Source: Lineus longissimus (Eukaryota > Nemertea > Pilidiophora > Heteronemertea > Lineidae). From it: DNA of 64,000 bases. The stretch spans positions 22,136,599-22,200,598 of the forward strand of contig NC_088309.1 of assembly GCF_910592395.1 (NCBI RefSeq). Reading direction: 5' to 3'. Position 1 is the first letter of the stretch, and each line of letters opens with the position of its first letter. The notes beneath the pieces were generated by a model. It made no database searches and was not told the DNA's origin. It saw only the letters and a list, made by a program, of their open reading frames with translations. The position numbers were made by a program, and so were the translations under genes. This document shows positions 49,201 to 60,835 of this stretch, piece after piece.

Positions 49201-52200
49201 GCATTGCATTAGTGTAAGATGTCAACACTAAACTGGAGTTGATATCTTGCACCATTCAAAGCCAAGAAGCAGAAGCCGAACTGAGAAGGAGAGTTGCAGC
49301 TTGCAGATACTGAATATAAGAAGATTACAACATGTTACACTGCTTTCATGAATTTATCGATTTTCAGTCAGAAATCATGTTTTTCTCTTCAATATCAGTA
49401 ACTATCCCAGAATAACCAACACTTACCTTATTGGCTGCTTCCAAAGTTTTTGCCTTTCCTGCCAAAGACGAGTCACTGCTCGTGAAAGAGAAGTTGTCGG
49501 CAACTTTTTCTAACAATTCAAATTCTTCAAGCTCATCTAGCTCATCCTGAAAGAAATAAAATCAAATTACTCTTGTTCCTTGGCTGGTGTCTTTTGCTAG
49601 CCATGTAACCAGGTCCACATGAGACAATTCAAATGCTTCCCAGAGGCATGCTTTATACTGGAACCCCTCCCCCCCCCCCCAAGTCCTCTTAAATAATGTC
49701 CCAAAGACACTTAAAATCCATACCTTTTCATTATTTTCCATATGCTGAACCCTCTGCTGGAATGACACGTCAATGGAAGCATTCCCAGCACCTGGCTTTA
49801 CTTTGGCAGGTTGGGCAGGTAGAGACTTTTTTTGGCTCGGTTTCTGTAGGGGCTTGAGCAGAAGGGTCTTCAAAGGAGCCTGCAAAAAATTAGAGCTACA
49901 TGTAATTGGAGTGTGGGCATTAATGCCATGGAATGAAGTTGCATCATGCGGACAACGGCTCCCATACACAAAGACAAAGTCCATTTTTTTCTAACTGAAA
50001 GTGGTGAGGTGAAGTAGTAATATGCAATATAAAATCAGTTTTGTCTTATCAGTTTGTCGGGTGAATTCTTACCTTGATAGCCTCCTTCTTATTGGCAGTG
50101 ACAGCAGAGGTACTGGTACTAACACTTGTGGCAATCGATGCTGAGCTGGTTGAGGCAACAGGTTTTCTAAAAGTCTTTTTTGGTTGAACAGGTTTTGGTG
50201 GCGGGCCAGTGAATCTTGCAATTCCTTCACCTCTACGTAAGAACGTTTTCTTCCTCGGTCCTTTTGGTGAGGGGGTGTAACCAATACCAAGTTGCTCCTG
50301 AAAATGACAAAGGCTGAAGTACCTCTGGTGATTCAAAGTCGTTCAACATATACTTCTACTTTGTGTTCACTGTCAGTCCCCAGGACAGCGTGGATCACAG
50401 CTTTTTCTAGCATTGGCGCTAATTGGTGTTTCAGGTTTTGGCAAATTTTTTATTTGAGTCTACAGCCTATGGACTCAAGTACATAGAATCTTGGTCGCGT
50501 CGGTTTTGATTCTACTAGGAGCGAGGAATATTCCTTCCTTCAAAACCAAACCAGTTCAGATACAATCTGGGTCCTCCCCAGAATCAAAGCCAGGCCCTGT
50601 CACTTTTACCCAGTGTCTTGGCTAAACTTAAACTATGATCCCCACTTTACTCTTACCTTCCTTTCTTCCAACTGAAGCTGCTCAGCTAAAAGCTGCTCAA
50701 AAGATTTACCAGCACCTGGAAAAAAAAGAGTTATGTGAGAAACTTTCTTGTCAAAATCCGAACCAACTCTTTTACTGAAGCCAGTTCAGTTCAACTCCAT
50801 GGGATACAAGTCACTAAAAGCTATTCTTTTCTTTCCCTGTATTTGTAACCAGTAATATTTAATGGCAATAAGTACTTTTTAGCTGACTTCGGGTACCTCT
50901 TAAATCTTTCAAACTGATTGTCCAGCTTTAGAGGAGAAAGTTTTTGAGAGACTAGACCTGCAATCTGGCCCAAATGAATCTGTAAAAACACGAATTTGGG
51001 AAGAAATGTGTGTTAAACATACCAACAACAGGTTTATCATCGATGGCCCCTGATGCATGTGGTGGGGAGGGGGAATCTTCTATGTATGGCCGAGGGGAAG
51101 GGGTTTCAACCTGAAAAAGATGCCATCGTCTGTTAGCGTTAGCAAGTGCAATAGGTTTTACATCAAAAATGAAGAATTTCTAATTGTCCACAGACCAACT
51201 ACTTTACTGAAGTAACTTGTGTGTCTGATATTTTAATTGTCCAGGGCAGGCAGACAAGAAGAAAAAATGAACCCTGTAACTCCTAGGTATACATCAACAG
51301 TTCTATTTATGTGGTTTTGATTTTATGCTCAGCAAACACTTACTCTATTGTCTCTCAATAGTGCATTACGCATGTATTCTTCTTCCTCATCAGTAAATTC
51401 GCCAACAGGAGCTGCTTTCTTGAAAGACTTCTTCTGCTTTTTAGAATACACTTGTACCATTGTCTCTACCTCATAGCTTGAATACAGCTGCTTTGGTTCC
51501 TAGAATTACAAATGGATGACAGACTCTACACTTAACCAGTTGTAGCTTAGCATTAGATGACATGACCGGCATCTTCATCTCTGGGAAAAAACACCAGAAA
51601 TGAGATGCAAATGATGAAGAGTAAGTTGTACTGGCTGGCTCCCACTCAGAACAACATATCGAGGTAACCAAGTAAGTAAAATAACTAAGTATAAGGAGAT
51701 CTAACTCGTACTGACCTCGTCCATTTCTGAACATGCTGACGCAGTATCTGTAAAAGGGACAACACCCTCAACTGTGACACTACCATCATCCTCTTCCTCT
51801 GAAATGATGGACGAAGCATCGTCTTGATATTCATCATGCAATACTCTCTCCATTGGAATATTCTCCTTATCACTGCCGTACTCGTAACTCTCGCCACCAC
51901 AGTCTTCTTCTTCAGATTGATCTGATTCTTCATAAACTTGATGGGTTGGCATGGTAGTCTTAAGTGGAACTTGGCTAGGACTGGTGTATGGGGAACTTGC
52001 AGGTGAAGCTTCATGAGAGTTTCTGCCTCCTGGAAAAAACATGCACGCAAAATAGAATATATTTAGAGTAGCCTCACAATAGAAACAAATTCTTATCATC
52101 AAGGCATGTACAGGTACATCTAGCTTCCTCTCAAACTACTCGTGTAATTGAAACTACATGTAAAACAGATATCATGGCACTATCAACACTCAATTCATAT

Positions 52201-53224
52201 TATTCATCAGAGCAGGATACTTTCAAGTTACTCTGCAAGCACAAAATGTATGACACTCATTACATTAGAAGCCACAATACACAAACTGGATTGCATTCAA
52301 AATAATAGCGGAGTGACAAATTGTGGGTGAGAATCAGTGTGCTTACCTTTCCAATCCCTCTGCTTAGCCAGCATTTGCTGAACTCTCTGCTGTTCCATCC
52401 TCAGCGCATCGAGCTGCTCCTGTTGTTGTTGGATGAGTTTATCCTGCTGCTGTAACTGAAGCTGTCGCATTTGTTTGAATTTATCCAGTAGTTTGGTCTG
52501 TTCTTTGGCTTTTTGTTGATCAGTCATATCAGCAGAGGTGTCTGGAGAGACAGCAAATTAAGTATGATTCATGTTATTGATGCAGTAGTGGTTATACAAA
52601 GAACATGCGGTAGAACCTCTATATAGAAATCATTGGGACTGACAACTGCTGTCCTTAATGGAAAGGTGTCCAGACTACAAAGGCAGAAGATATTTTGTGT
52701 TGTATGTACTGTTACTAACCTAATTTTGACAAATGACCATTTCCAGTTCCTTCATCATTACTATCACCAGCTGGGCCAACTCTTTGCTGCCTTTGTCGAT
52801 AGCAGTCCTTCTCTGGTGTATCTCCATGGATATCGTCTTCCTCACTCAGTGCAGTCCGTGCAAGGTTATCAAAATTAACAGCTTTAACAAAGTCTCTCTT
52901 TGGAAGATGCAATTCTGAGAGCTTCTTTGATGGGGATTCAGAACATGAATAGTCCTGATTCCTCAAAGGGGATTCAGGATACAGGCCTCTTCTAAAGTTT
53001 GAGGGCAAAGGGGGGTAGTTGCTCTTCAGTGGTGAATTTACTGGGGAACGTTTTTCCAGATCGGAGCGATTGTGTTCTGATAGAGGCGAAACACGCCCCC
53101 TTGGCTTCCGGGTTGCAGTCAACATTGACAGACTGTCAAAACCCAGAACCACCCCCGACCTTGACGTCCATGCGGCAGCTCCTGGGATGAGGAGATTCTC
53201 CTTGGTTGAGGGTTGCCCACTCAT
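40254..53224 (-). CDS. CENPJ: Centromere protein J / CPAP / SAS-4, centriole assembly factor
   Basis: About 25 coding exons on the minus strand, from ATG 53224 to TAG 40254, with phases closing throughout to 1339 aa (human CPAP is about this long). Exons: 53224-52720, 52541-52347, 52029-51716, 51499-51344, 51110-51023, 50715-50657, 50297-50073, 49879-49724, 49546-49427, 49158-49115, 48795-48554, 47344-47126, 46824-46792, 46294-46155, 45784-45626, 45040-45005 (doubtful), 44577-44474, 44196-44103, 43914-43741, 43460-43180, 43026-42894, 41862-41722, 41059-40986, 40730-40535, 40385-40254. Diagnostic parts: [14 protein letters not shown] (tubulin-binding PN2-3-type motif, exon 50297-50073); coiled coils including [20 protein letters not shown]; and the C-terminal TCP10/G-box domain with repeated YPDG, FPNG and FANG turns. 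The G-box binds STIL/Ana2, and the protein sets centriole length and recruits pericentriolar material. The doubtful 36-nt exon would insert 12 residues into the coiled coil; without it the protein is 1327 aa. Confidence 0.93.
46792..46824 (-). other. CENPJ: 33-nt symmetric microexon of CENPJ
   Basis: Acceptor ATCTTAG and donor GTAACT bound a 33-nt exon that enters and leaves in phase 1, encoding [11 protein letters not shown]. Because it is symmetric, skipping it keeps the frame, so it may be alternatively spliced. Part of the CENPJ gene. Confidence 0.5.
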
Positions 53225-53235
53225 GATCAAATATT

Positions 53236-54398
53236 ACTGTAAAAAGAAGGATTTACATTTTTTATTGAGCCTAAAACTAAACTACGATTCAGTTCACAAG
53301 TTTGACAGGTTAGCCTTGCATTTACGGCCTTAATTAAACCTGTCAGGTGAACATGTAGCCTAGGCCTGCAACTATTGGTATATACAGGTTCAGCTTCAGG
53401 TATATAAACCAAGGTAACACTGATGGTCAGTGAATAAATTACTGTCAACAACCGCCACCAATATTCAAGATGTTGGAGGGAGGGCACTAGCCATCAATTT
53501 GTGAATAAGGTACATTGTAAATTGTAGACGTAGTGGCAGTGGATATGCATACAATGCATGCATCCGCACCCACATCATGTGCATCCAACAGCCTGGTGAA
53601 TCTTTTTGAAGTTTTTGAAGTGACGTTTTCTACTAAATTCAATATGGGACCACAAAATCTTGGCGTCAAAATGTTTTAAAACCTTTCCATATCACACTTG
53701 GCAGAGAATACATACATTTAAAGATCGATAAATGCAGAAATGGCAGTGTTTTAGCAGCAAAACTGTACGATCACAACATATTTAGCGCCTTCTGCAACCA
53801 CGCTTCTAGGTGTCGCACACTCGAAGATGTACACGATGGTATGTACATTTACCAACGACGATGTCCTGCAATCGAGGTTGAATGGTACTTCTTCGAGTAG
53901 CACGTTACAAACATGAAAAGAAAACTTGCAGAAATGTCTCGTTTTTGTCCTCTATTTCACCCATTTTCGTCGTAGAGAACCGTAACTTGTCATTCAAAGT
54001 ATAGAAGACACATAGAACTTAGACCAGGAAAATAAATTTGTTAAATATAGTTTCTATAAAGAAGCATCTTTTGTGTTTTTGGTCTTTTTCCAGTGAGAAT
54101 TTTCATTTTGACTGACCGCGGTGTGGAAGTAAATTTAGTCCATTGAAGAATTAGTCATTCATAATTGTTGAGTGGTTGTTTATCAGGAACTGATCTGTTT
54201 CGTGATTTGGATGGCTGCAGTATTTGTTCTGTTGTGTTCCCAAGACAATCTTGATGGAAGTGATAGTGAATATTTCTACCATTTCTTAATCTTAAGTCAA
54301 TCTTCTTTGTTTCAGGATAGGCTACCCTGGGCGTAGGTAATGGATTACCCATAGGAAAATTTCTTATCCACGACTTTTTGCTCAAATTTGCTGAGATC
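53236..54398. promoter_or_regulatory. Divergent promoter region between CENPJ and the 338-aa gene
   Basis: The two coding regions start 1.17 kb apart on opposite strands. A CENPJ acceptor (TTTTTACAG, ending at 53237 on the minus strand) implies an upstream 5' UTR exon. On the plus strand TTTGTTTCAG ends at about 54316, so the other gene may also have a 5' UTR exon. Their first exons should therefore fall between about 53.3 and 54.3 kb, consistent with a bidirectional promoter. No TATA box is evident. Confidence 0.45.
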
Positions 54399-56360
54399 AT
54401 GGATGCTTTGGTGGTGCTTGATAATTCTTTAACCTGCTATGACATGCTGGAGTTGCATTGTGGTGTTTACGGACAAAAAGAAGAGTTAAAATGTGACTTC
54501 GGAACTTCTGAAAAGAAATCAATGCGCACTAATCTTGAATTTGTATCAGAAAAAACCCTATCTAGTCAAATCATAGAGAAACATTTAGTGAATTGTGTTG
54601 GAGGTTTGAACTCCATTGAAGATGCACTAAAAAATGAAAATTCCAGTGAAGAAATTCTACCTCAGCCATATTCAATCCTTGATTCATCAAACCCCAGGAA
54701 CCATTTTCATACTCTGCTCATTAAAAGGAGCACAAGTCCATGCATAGAGTCATCAATTCTGGTGCTATCCATAGACAGTTATTTAGCCTCCGCTATAAAA
54801 TACACTCTGATGAACAACCAAACCTTCTGCATTGGATTTTCAAACTTTGTGAGAGAACTTTTCAAGAGAGGTGGTGTTTCATCAAGACAATCTCCAAGGA
54901 AGACCAACAAGAACAGATTAGACTGGACAGTATTTTTTCTGTTACATCAACCAAGGAAATATGTCATCAATTATAAGTGGTATGTATAGAGACAAAGATG
55001 ATTTTGCATCTTTCCTCACTTTTGCACTATGTCTGCAGCTCATTAGGAAACAAGGTGCCTTCTCTAAAATGTTGCGCAGTGGTCAAGTTGATATCTGTCT
55101 GTTCAGCCATCCCTCTGCCCCAAATTAGTTTGACAGTTAAGTGAGCACACTGAATATACATCTTTGAATGTTACTTTACTTCCTCTATGTTCAAACAGTC
55201 AGAAAGGCCTCCTTTCTTCTCAAATATACCTTGAGACTGAGGAGTCACATTGTAACTTAATTTATCATTGGCATGAATTTGAAAAAAAGCTGAAGTATAA
55301 CTTTTGTCTAATCCCATTTAGATTCTTTTCCACCATATTCATTGATTTCACTCTATGTTGTTTCAGGTGTAATGTTCTGCAGGTTTTAGTGACCAAGAGG
55401 ATGATTCTAGAGGAGCTCATGGCCTGGCTATCAACTCTTGGTGGTGGATATTCATCTCTAGGAGATTTTGTTGTTGAACATGTAAGCATAAAGCTCATGG
55501 ATTAAAGGTTATAGTAAATGTTCCGTTGATGTAAAGCCTACCAGAAAAGATATTTTTGACCATTAAGGACTCCAAAATTAACAAATTGCTTTAATAGCAC
55601 ACAACATGTTGCAAGCAATTTATAATATACAGTTGTACATGTATATATACTCTGTTCGGTTTTTCATTTAAGGCTGAAGAAGCTGGCAGGATCTCTATAC
55701 AGCAACTGAAGATTGCTCTTGAACTGGGTGATGCTATTGTCCAGTGCAAATGTAGAATGTTCTTTGCCCTTAGCCTGATGCAAAAGGGTCAGTTGAGGAA
55801 ATCCAAGCAGCTACTCAGGTGGGATATTATTAGTCATCGCTTTCTTCCATTGAAGTAGTGGCTAATCAGATCTGGGGTGCAGTCTCTTTTCAGGCTCGGG
55901 AGGAGATTGGCTTTGACACAAAAATACAAACAAGGTGAAAACGACCACAGAAAGACCAATTACATCTCGCAAGCCCACTGCGAGGTCATTTACTTGCTCT
56001 GTTCTCTGATTCTGGTGGCTTGTTTCGCTACATCCGGGGATGTCATTTATGTCTTCAGCAATTAGGGTTGACTTTTGAATCACTGAAGGAAGGCAGGTGA
56101 TAACCTCGATGAAAAATAGGTTGAAGGCACTCTAGATCAATCTAAAGTGAACTTAATCAACAAAGTTACCTTTCTCTATTTTCAGAAAGGAATTCATGTT
56201 TATCAAGGAGAAGAACTTCCAGGATGATAAAGTGAAAAATATGTGGAAGGCACTTTGGGTCAAACTTGGGTATCTTTACCAAGAGAGAACGACAAGGAGC
56301 AAGCCACTCCGAGCACATGCTAATGGAACAGCAGAGCATATCAATATCAGTGTCAGTTGA
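54399..56360 (+). CDS. Unrecognised conserved-looking protein, 338 aa, four exons
   Basis: Exons 54399-54979, 55367-55481, 55673-55818 and 56186-56360 (TGA) join in phase (TG|G gives Trp, then phase 0, then AG|A gives Arg). The N-terminus is MDALVVLDNSLTCYDMLELH, with LHCGVYG after it. The middle is weakly conserved in appearance. The later exons are well ordered: EELMAWLSTLGGGYSSLGDF, then AEEAGRISIQQLKIALELGD, then CRMFFALSLMQKGQLRKSKQ, then FQDDKVKNMWKALWVKLGYL. The last part looks like amphipathic helices, perhaps a small helical-repeat fold. There is no signal peptide or membrane segment. The tight exon structure and the divergent pairing with CENPJ suggest a real, probably soluble housekeeping protein. 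It may belong to a DUF family of metazoan proteins, but I cannot name it and assign no function. Confidence 0.75.
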
Positions 56361-57953
56361 TGAAAAAACTATCTAGGCCTGGTTCTTTGCTCTTACCTGT
56401 GACAGACTTTGAGCCCCACTGTGCTCGACGAAATGAAATCCATAGAAGCTACAGGCTTTCTACAAATTAAGAGACAGTCTGGTTTCTGCAAGCTTCGTAT
56501 TTGCAGCTTTTATAATCAATTACTGGATACAAGTCCCATGGCTGCAGGTTAATGGATTTCATAATACAGTTGGGCTTTAATGGAATTTTTTTGTCAGAAA
56601 ATGTGTATCAAAGGTATTCTGTGATATTTGTACACTCACTCCTCACACTCCAGCAAATTGTATGATATAATAGATTGTGATTTTGAAAACTCTGAAACTG
56701 ATCTTTGTTGTCCTTCGTTCCATAGACCAGTTGATTCATTTGATGAGCTTGCCTGCCACACTGACAAGAAGGTTATAATTGGCAATCCTGTGAAGAATAT
56801 TCATCACCTCCCTGATCTGACGGCACACTTCAGCAATATCAAAACAGACTACTCCATTTGTCCTTTGTCATATAAGGTGGTGAACAGCAGTCTTAAAGTT
56901 TTCAGATTTCATCCACTCTATGCTTATATAAGTTAGAATTATACAAGGGATGACGTTGTCACAACCTTATACTTGTCTGAGTATCAAATTAATGTTTGTC
57001 ACAGCCTTCTGGTTGTGACTCTGTCCTCATAAGTCCAATTCGATGAATGGAAATGTTGTATCTCCATAAGGGACTGCTCTGTACAAAAAAGAGGAAGTAG
57101 GGGGTATCTAAAATATGCCACAAAGAACTTTAGTGTAATATCATTTGCATGGTGTGAAAATAACCCTTCATGTGAGGATGGACACTGGCCTGATAAACAT
57201 TGTCACAGCTCCATTGATCAAAAGCATCAACCTCAAATTTAGAAAAAAACATATTACAAAGACCACCCGTACTTCAACGCCCCAGTTCACAGGGGTTTAG
57301 ATGACGTCAAAGCACATGTGCTGTCCCTAAGCCGTCTTCCAACACACTCTCGGGAAGCCCTACAAAAAAGACTGATCATAGAACGAGACTGAATCCATCG
57401 CTTACCCACACCAGCTCCCTTTGGTCTAAAGCTACTAGACTAACTAGTCACGTGGCCAGCGATACCTCGCCTTGTCATAATACATGTGTAATGATTTTTG
57501 TTGGATCATGGTCGCAAAATGGAGAAAGTTAGTTAGTTCAAAGTTGGAGAGAGATGATAAGCCACGAAGAACATGATCAGGGATTCCATTTATCATATTG
57601 GGTACGAACCCTCGGGTACGAATCCAACTGATCATATATCAAATGATGAATTGTTTGATAAAACGCTTTGAATTCACTTGCCACATTAAGGATGATAGCG
57701 CTAAGCAAATTTACTCTTTCGTCACTAATTAGTTACTACCATTCCGACAATGCTTCCAGACCTGTAATTTGATATCATCAAGCCCGGAACACGCGCGCGT
57801 GTTCAATTATAGCCGGTTGAACTGGGTGATTAGTGATTTCATTTACGGGTGTAATCAGTGTTGATCAGCACTGTGATCAGTATTAACTGACAAGTAACCA
57901 GGTGATCACCCAGCAGTCATCTGCCTAATTCTTGAACGATTGTCAAGTCCTCA
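56361..57953. other. Intergenic DNA upstream of FoxQ2-like gene 1
   Basis: Contains the 3' UTR of the 338-aa gene, a retroelement-like remnant at 57204-57443, and a GATCA/GTGATCA-rich proximal segment (57830-57915) next to the forkhead gene that could hold regulatory sites (inference). Confidence 0.4.
57204..57443 (+). pseudogene. Retroelement C-terminal remnant with in-frame stops
   Basis: The frame reads YKDHPYFNAPVHRGLDDVKA, then SREALQKRLIIERD, stop, IHRLPTPAPFGLKLLD. The pattern R-E...(W)-I-x-x-L-x-T-x-x-P-x-G-L is typical of the end of several retroelement polyproteins (DIRS/Penelope-like or related), here with the Trp codon turned into TGA and an earlier TAG. The assignment to a superfamily is tentative. 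Confidence 0.4.
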
Positions 57954-57960
57954 TATAAAA
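57954..57960 (+). promoter_or_regulatory. TATA box of FoxQ2-like gene 1
   Basis: TATAAAA lies 63 bp before the ATG, suggesting a start site near 57985 and a short 5' UTR. Developmentally regulated transcription-factor genes often have such core promoters (general knowledge). Confidence 0.5.
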
Positions 57961-58022
57961 CAAGGCCAATTGCAGACTTCCTCATTCAATCCTTGTCTAC
58001 GTACAATAGAGTTGATATCATC

Positions 58023-59480
58023 ATGCAGCCTTTTCCCGATTTCGACTTCCTCCTCGAAGCTGATGCTACGACGATGGATAACATGGATCAAGTCAATCTT
58101 TCACCAGTGGATGATATCATACCTTCCCCAGTCAGTATCGGCCTCGACTTTGACGGGGCCCAGTTAATCGACGATCTCAAGAGCTTTGAATCCATGGCGG
58201 ATAGTATTTTGGATCCGTTGTCCACCCACGAACCGATCAGTCTAGCCAACGGCGACGAGAGTCCCATAAAAGTACGACGAACAGTCCATCGCAGCAGCGC
58301 CAGCTGCGAATACAGCTCCCCGTCACCGCCATCGTCTGTCTCATCTCCACTCTCAAGACATCAGAACATCTCGTCCGAGGACAATGTGAAGGACGCACTC
58401 GCCGCCTTGGAGAAGAAACTCTCACAGCCTACTTACACCACTGCCAAAGACAACGAGAAGCCCAAGAAGGATGGCAAGCCAGAGTTTTCCTATATCGCCA
58501 TGATCGCTAAAGCCATACTGAGCACGCCACAGAAACGCATGATACTTGGGGACATCTACCAGTTCGTCATGGACAACTTCGCCTACTACAACAACAACGA
58601 GAGGGCCTGGAGGAACAGCATCCGTCACAACCTGTCGCTGAACGAGTGTTTCATCAAGAGTGGCCGCTGCGAGGGCGGCAAGGGCAACTACTGGGGCATC
58701 CATCCGACATGCGTGGAGGAGTTTGCCAAGGGCGACTACAGCCGCAGACAAGCGAGAAAACGAGTCCGACGTGGAATGAAAGCCATGATTAGCACATTGC
58801 CTGTCGACAAGAAGGAGACGCTTCCATACGTTCCGATGGGTACCAGTCATGTCGCCAGGAAAAACTACCACCCTTACGCCACGCCATACTCCAGCTACAG
58901 GAATACGATGCAGTACACCAGTAATCAGCAAACGCCAAACTACATCATGCCGCGGAATGCGTCTACCAACGTTTCGCCTGCCAACAGTTTGTCGCCAACG
59001 AGTTACAGCAGTTTGTCACCTACCGGGTTGAACACCTCCTCTCCGACTGGTTTCAACTCTTCGTCGCCACCGAGTTTCAACGCGTCCATGTCTCCTACGC
59101 CTCCGTCATACAGCAGCGTGTCTCCGACATCTTACATTGCCGTCTCACCAACGAATTACAGCGGTCTGAATGTGGATACTTCTTTTGGGACAAACGTCTA
59201 TACGTCATCTTACGTAAACTCTTGTCAGAACGCTTTATACGGAACGCAAAGAAACGATTACTCATATCAGATGCCCCAGAACAACCTACTGATGACGTAC
59301 AATGCTCCACGAATAAATGCGATGGGAAATCCTTCCGACTACGCGACGAATACCTCGCCATGGAACGTCCAGAATAACGCTTACGGTTCAAACAGGTATT
59401 ACCACGGTGGTATGAACCCTGGACTCTTGTCTCAGACGATGCCAGCTTCCAACTTTCCGGAAACTTTTCCGGCGTACTAA
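58023..59480 (+). CDS. foxQ2-like: Forkhead transcription factor, FoxQ2-like, gene 1 (intronless)
   Basis: Single exon from ATG 58023 (MQPFPDFDFLLEADAT) to TAA 59478-59480, 485 aa. The forkhead domain spans about residues 150-250: EFSYIAMIAKAILSTPQKRM, then DIYQFVMDNFAYYNNNERAW, then RNSIRHNLSLNECFIKSGR and GKGNYWGIHPTCVEEFAKGD followed by YSRRQARKRVRR. The NECFIK-x-GR and GD-x-x-RR-x-AR-x-RVRR signatures are typical of FoxQ2 (family knowledge). The basic helix-recognition core is intact, so DNA binding is expected. The N-terminus is acidic. The C-terminus is rich in Ser-Pro repeats (SPTSYSSLSPTGLNTSSPTG), perhaps a regulatory domain. FoxQ2 patterns the anterior/apical ectoderm in many invertebrates. 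A second copy lies convergently at 63.3-64 kb. Upstream in-frame reading to 57993 lacks an ATG, so 58023 is chosen. Confidence 0.88.
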   Translation: MQPFPDFDFLLEADATTMDNMDQVNLSPVDDIIPSPVSIGLDFDGAQLIDDLKSFESMADSILDPLSTHEPISLANGDESPIKVRRTVHRSSASCEYSSPSPPSSVSSPLSRHQNISSEDNVKDALAALEKKLSQPTYTTAKDNEKPKKDGKPEFSYIAMIAKAILSTPQKRMILGDIYQFVMDNFAYYNNNERAWRNSIRHNLSLNECFIKSGRCEGGKGNYWGIHPTCVEEFAKGDYSRRQARKRVRRGMKAMISTLPVDKKETLPYVPMGTSHVARKNYHPYATPYSSYRNTMQYTSNQQTPNYIMPRNASTNVSPANSLSPTSYSSLSPTGLNTSSPTGFNSSSPPSFNASMSPTPPSYSSVSPTSYIAVSPTNYSGLNVDTSFGTNVYTSSYVNSCQNALYGTQRNDYSYQMPQNNLLMTYNAPRINAMGNPSDYATNTSPWNVQNNAYGSNRYYHGGMNPGLLSQTMPASNFPETFPAY

Positions 59481-59978
59481 TTCGGAGTTTCTTCGGAACA
59501 TGATGAACACCATCGGATAACACTCGATGCAATGGGGTATCATGAAAAATGAACTTTAATGTGCCAATGTGCTACTTGTAGAAATAATCCGATTGTACAT
59601 GTGCTAAACTAAAATGATTGTGCTAAAGCTTTGTTTGTGATGCGGACGCGAACTTGATTCTTTGCAAAGTGTCTTTGCAATATGTGCTGAATGTCTTTTG
59701 CAGCACTGCTCAAAAGTTTTTTGTGAGCTGTTCTCAAGTTAATTTGACCAAAGGTACCAAAAAGGGGTAAATTGGTAGGCTTTGTGATATATATTTTTAT
59801 AGATATATTGAATATACCAAATGTACGGTGTGCTTGTGTTCAGAACTCACTATTATTGCTTCGATAGTTTCCAGTCTCCACTTTTAAAATGACAAGGACA
59901 TGATACAAAAGTTGATGTTTCTGTTATCTAATTACTAAAAGCTCATTTTTGTATATTGATTGATCATTTCATTAAGTG

Positions 59979-60006
59979 AATAAATATTTTATTTTTGTGT
60001 AATAAA
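59979..60006 (+). terminator. Polyadenylation signals of FoxQ2-like gene 1
   Basis: AATAAA at 59979-59984 and again at 60001-60006, about 500 bp past the stop, within an AT-rich 3' UTR. Confidence 0.6.
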
Positions 60007-60089
60007 ATTGTTATTATCGTCTGTCATGAACGAGAACATGCACATGGGAACAATACTGGAGATCTCTAGCTATACAGCGCCGGTGTGAC

Positions 60090-60290
60090 AGATGATATAG
60101 TCCGCCTGGAGTCATGGTCCGGAGGACCATGATCCCTAGGGACAGGGGTCATTCGGACCCCTGTCCCTAGGGATAGTAGTCTTAACCGGACTTCTATCCC
60201 TAACCTTCCTATAAGTAGATTACTATAATAATAATAGTATAAGTAACGGACTATAATCCCTAGCGGACTATATACACTTTTACAACCATG
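60090..60290. repeat. Palindrome-rich repeat block, left
   Basis: Built from words such as ATGGTCCGGAGGACCAT and TAGTCCGCC with GATCCCTAG, many of them self-complementary. Includes a perfect hairpin with 19-bp arms (60132-60150 and 60156-60174, 5-nt loop) and a 7-bp hairpin just before it (60114-60130). Related words recur at 60650-60830. Confidence 0.75.
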
Positions 60291-60372
60291 ACAGAAATCA
60301 TAGTCCGCATGTCCTTTTCATAATCAATACTTATTACGCTATGGTTCATTCATGATCGCAATAACAAATAGG

Positions 60373-60540
60373 TTAAAAATTAGGAGGGCAGACAGAAAGG
60401 GGGGGAAGCAGGATGAACCTTGGCTGGGCCCATATACAGTCGAAAAAAGGAACGAAAGTGGAACTTACATAATATCAAAATGAGGAAAAACTAGCAAAGT
60501 AGGCGTAAACGCATGCCAGCTTAAAGTTTACAACGTTTAA
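60373..60540 (+). pseudogene. Retroelement-type integrase C-terminal (GPY/F module) remnant
   Basis: The frame reads RQKGGKQDEPWLGPYTVEKR, then NESGTYIISK, a TGA stop, then GKTSKVGVNACQLKVYNV and TAA. The W-L-G-P-Y-T-V and S-G-T-Y segments are the hallmark of the GPY/F domain in Ty3/gypsy integrases and the related Ginger1 transposases. One in-frame stop. It is flanked on both sides by the palindrome-rich repeat blocks, which suggests a relic of one element. Confidence 0.55.
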
Positions 60541-60649
60541 ATATAATGTGAATTCTTTGAAAATAAACACTGTTCATTGAGAAAATTCGCCTCCATCTTT
60601 ATTATTGCATTTGAAAAACTTCTCTCCTCTTGGCATCAAGGCGGACGAT

Positions 60650-60835
60650 CACCCCAGTTAACCCCAGGGCTCATAGTCCAGGTCGGACATTAATCCCTGG
60701 TGCTAAGACCATGATACCTAGTGGGGATAGTCCGCCGGACTATGGTCCCTAGTGCACGATGACCCCCGGACTATGGTCCCTAGGACTTATAGTCTCTGGA
60801 CTATACCTCCAGATGACTATGACCACTTCTATACC
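60650..60835. repeat. Palindrome-rich repeat block, right
   Basis: Repeats of GGACTATGGTCCCTAG and GACTATAGTC-like words (for example twice near 60730-60785). It shares words with the block at 60090-60290, partly in inverted orientation. Confidence 0.65.

Noticed and set aside
54740-54976. Alternative frame in exon 1 of the 338-aa gene
   Set aside because: Only the longer frame joins the next exon in phase (TG|G).
58422-58931. 169-aa minus-strand ORF
   Set aside because: Antisense shadow of the FoxQ2-like forkhead domain.
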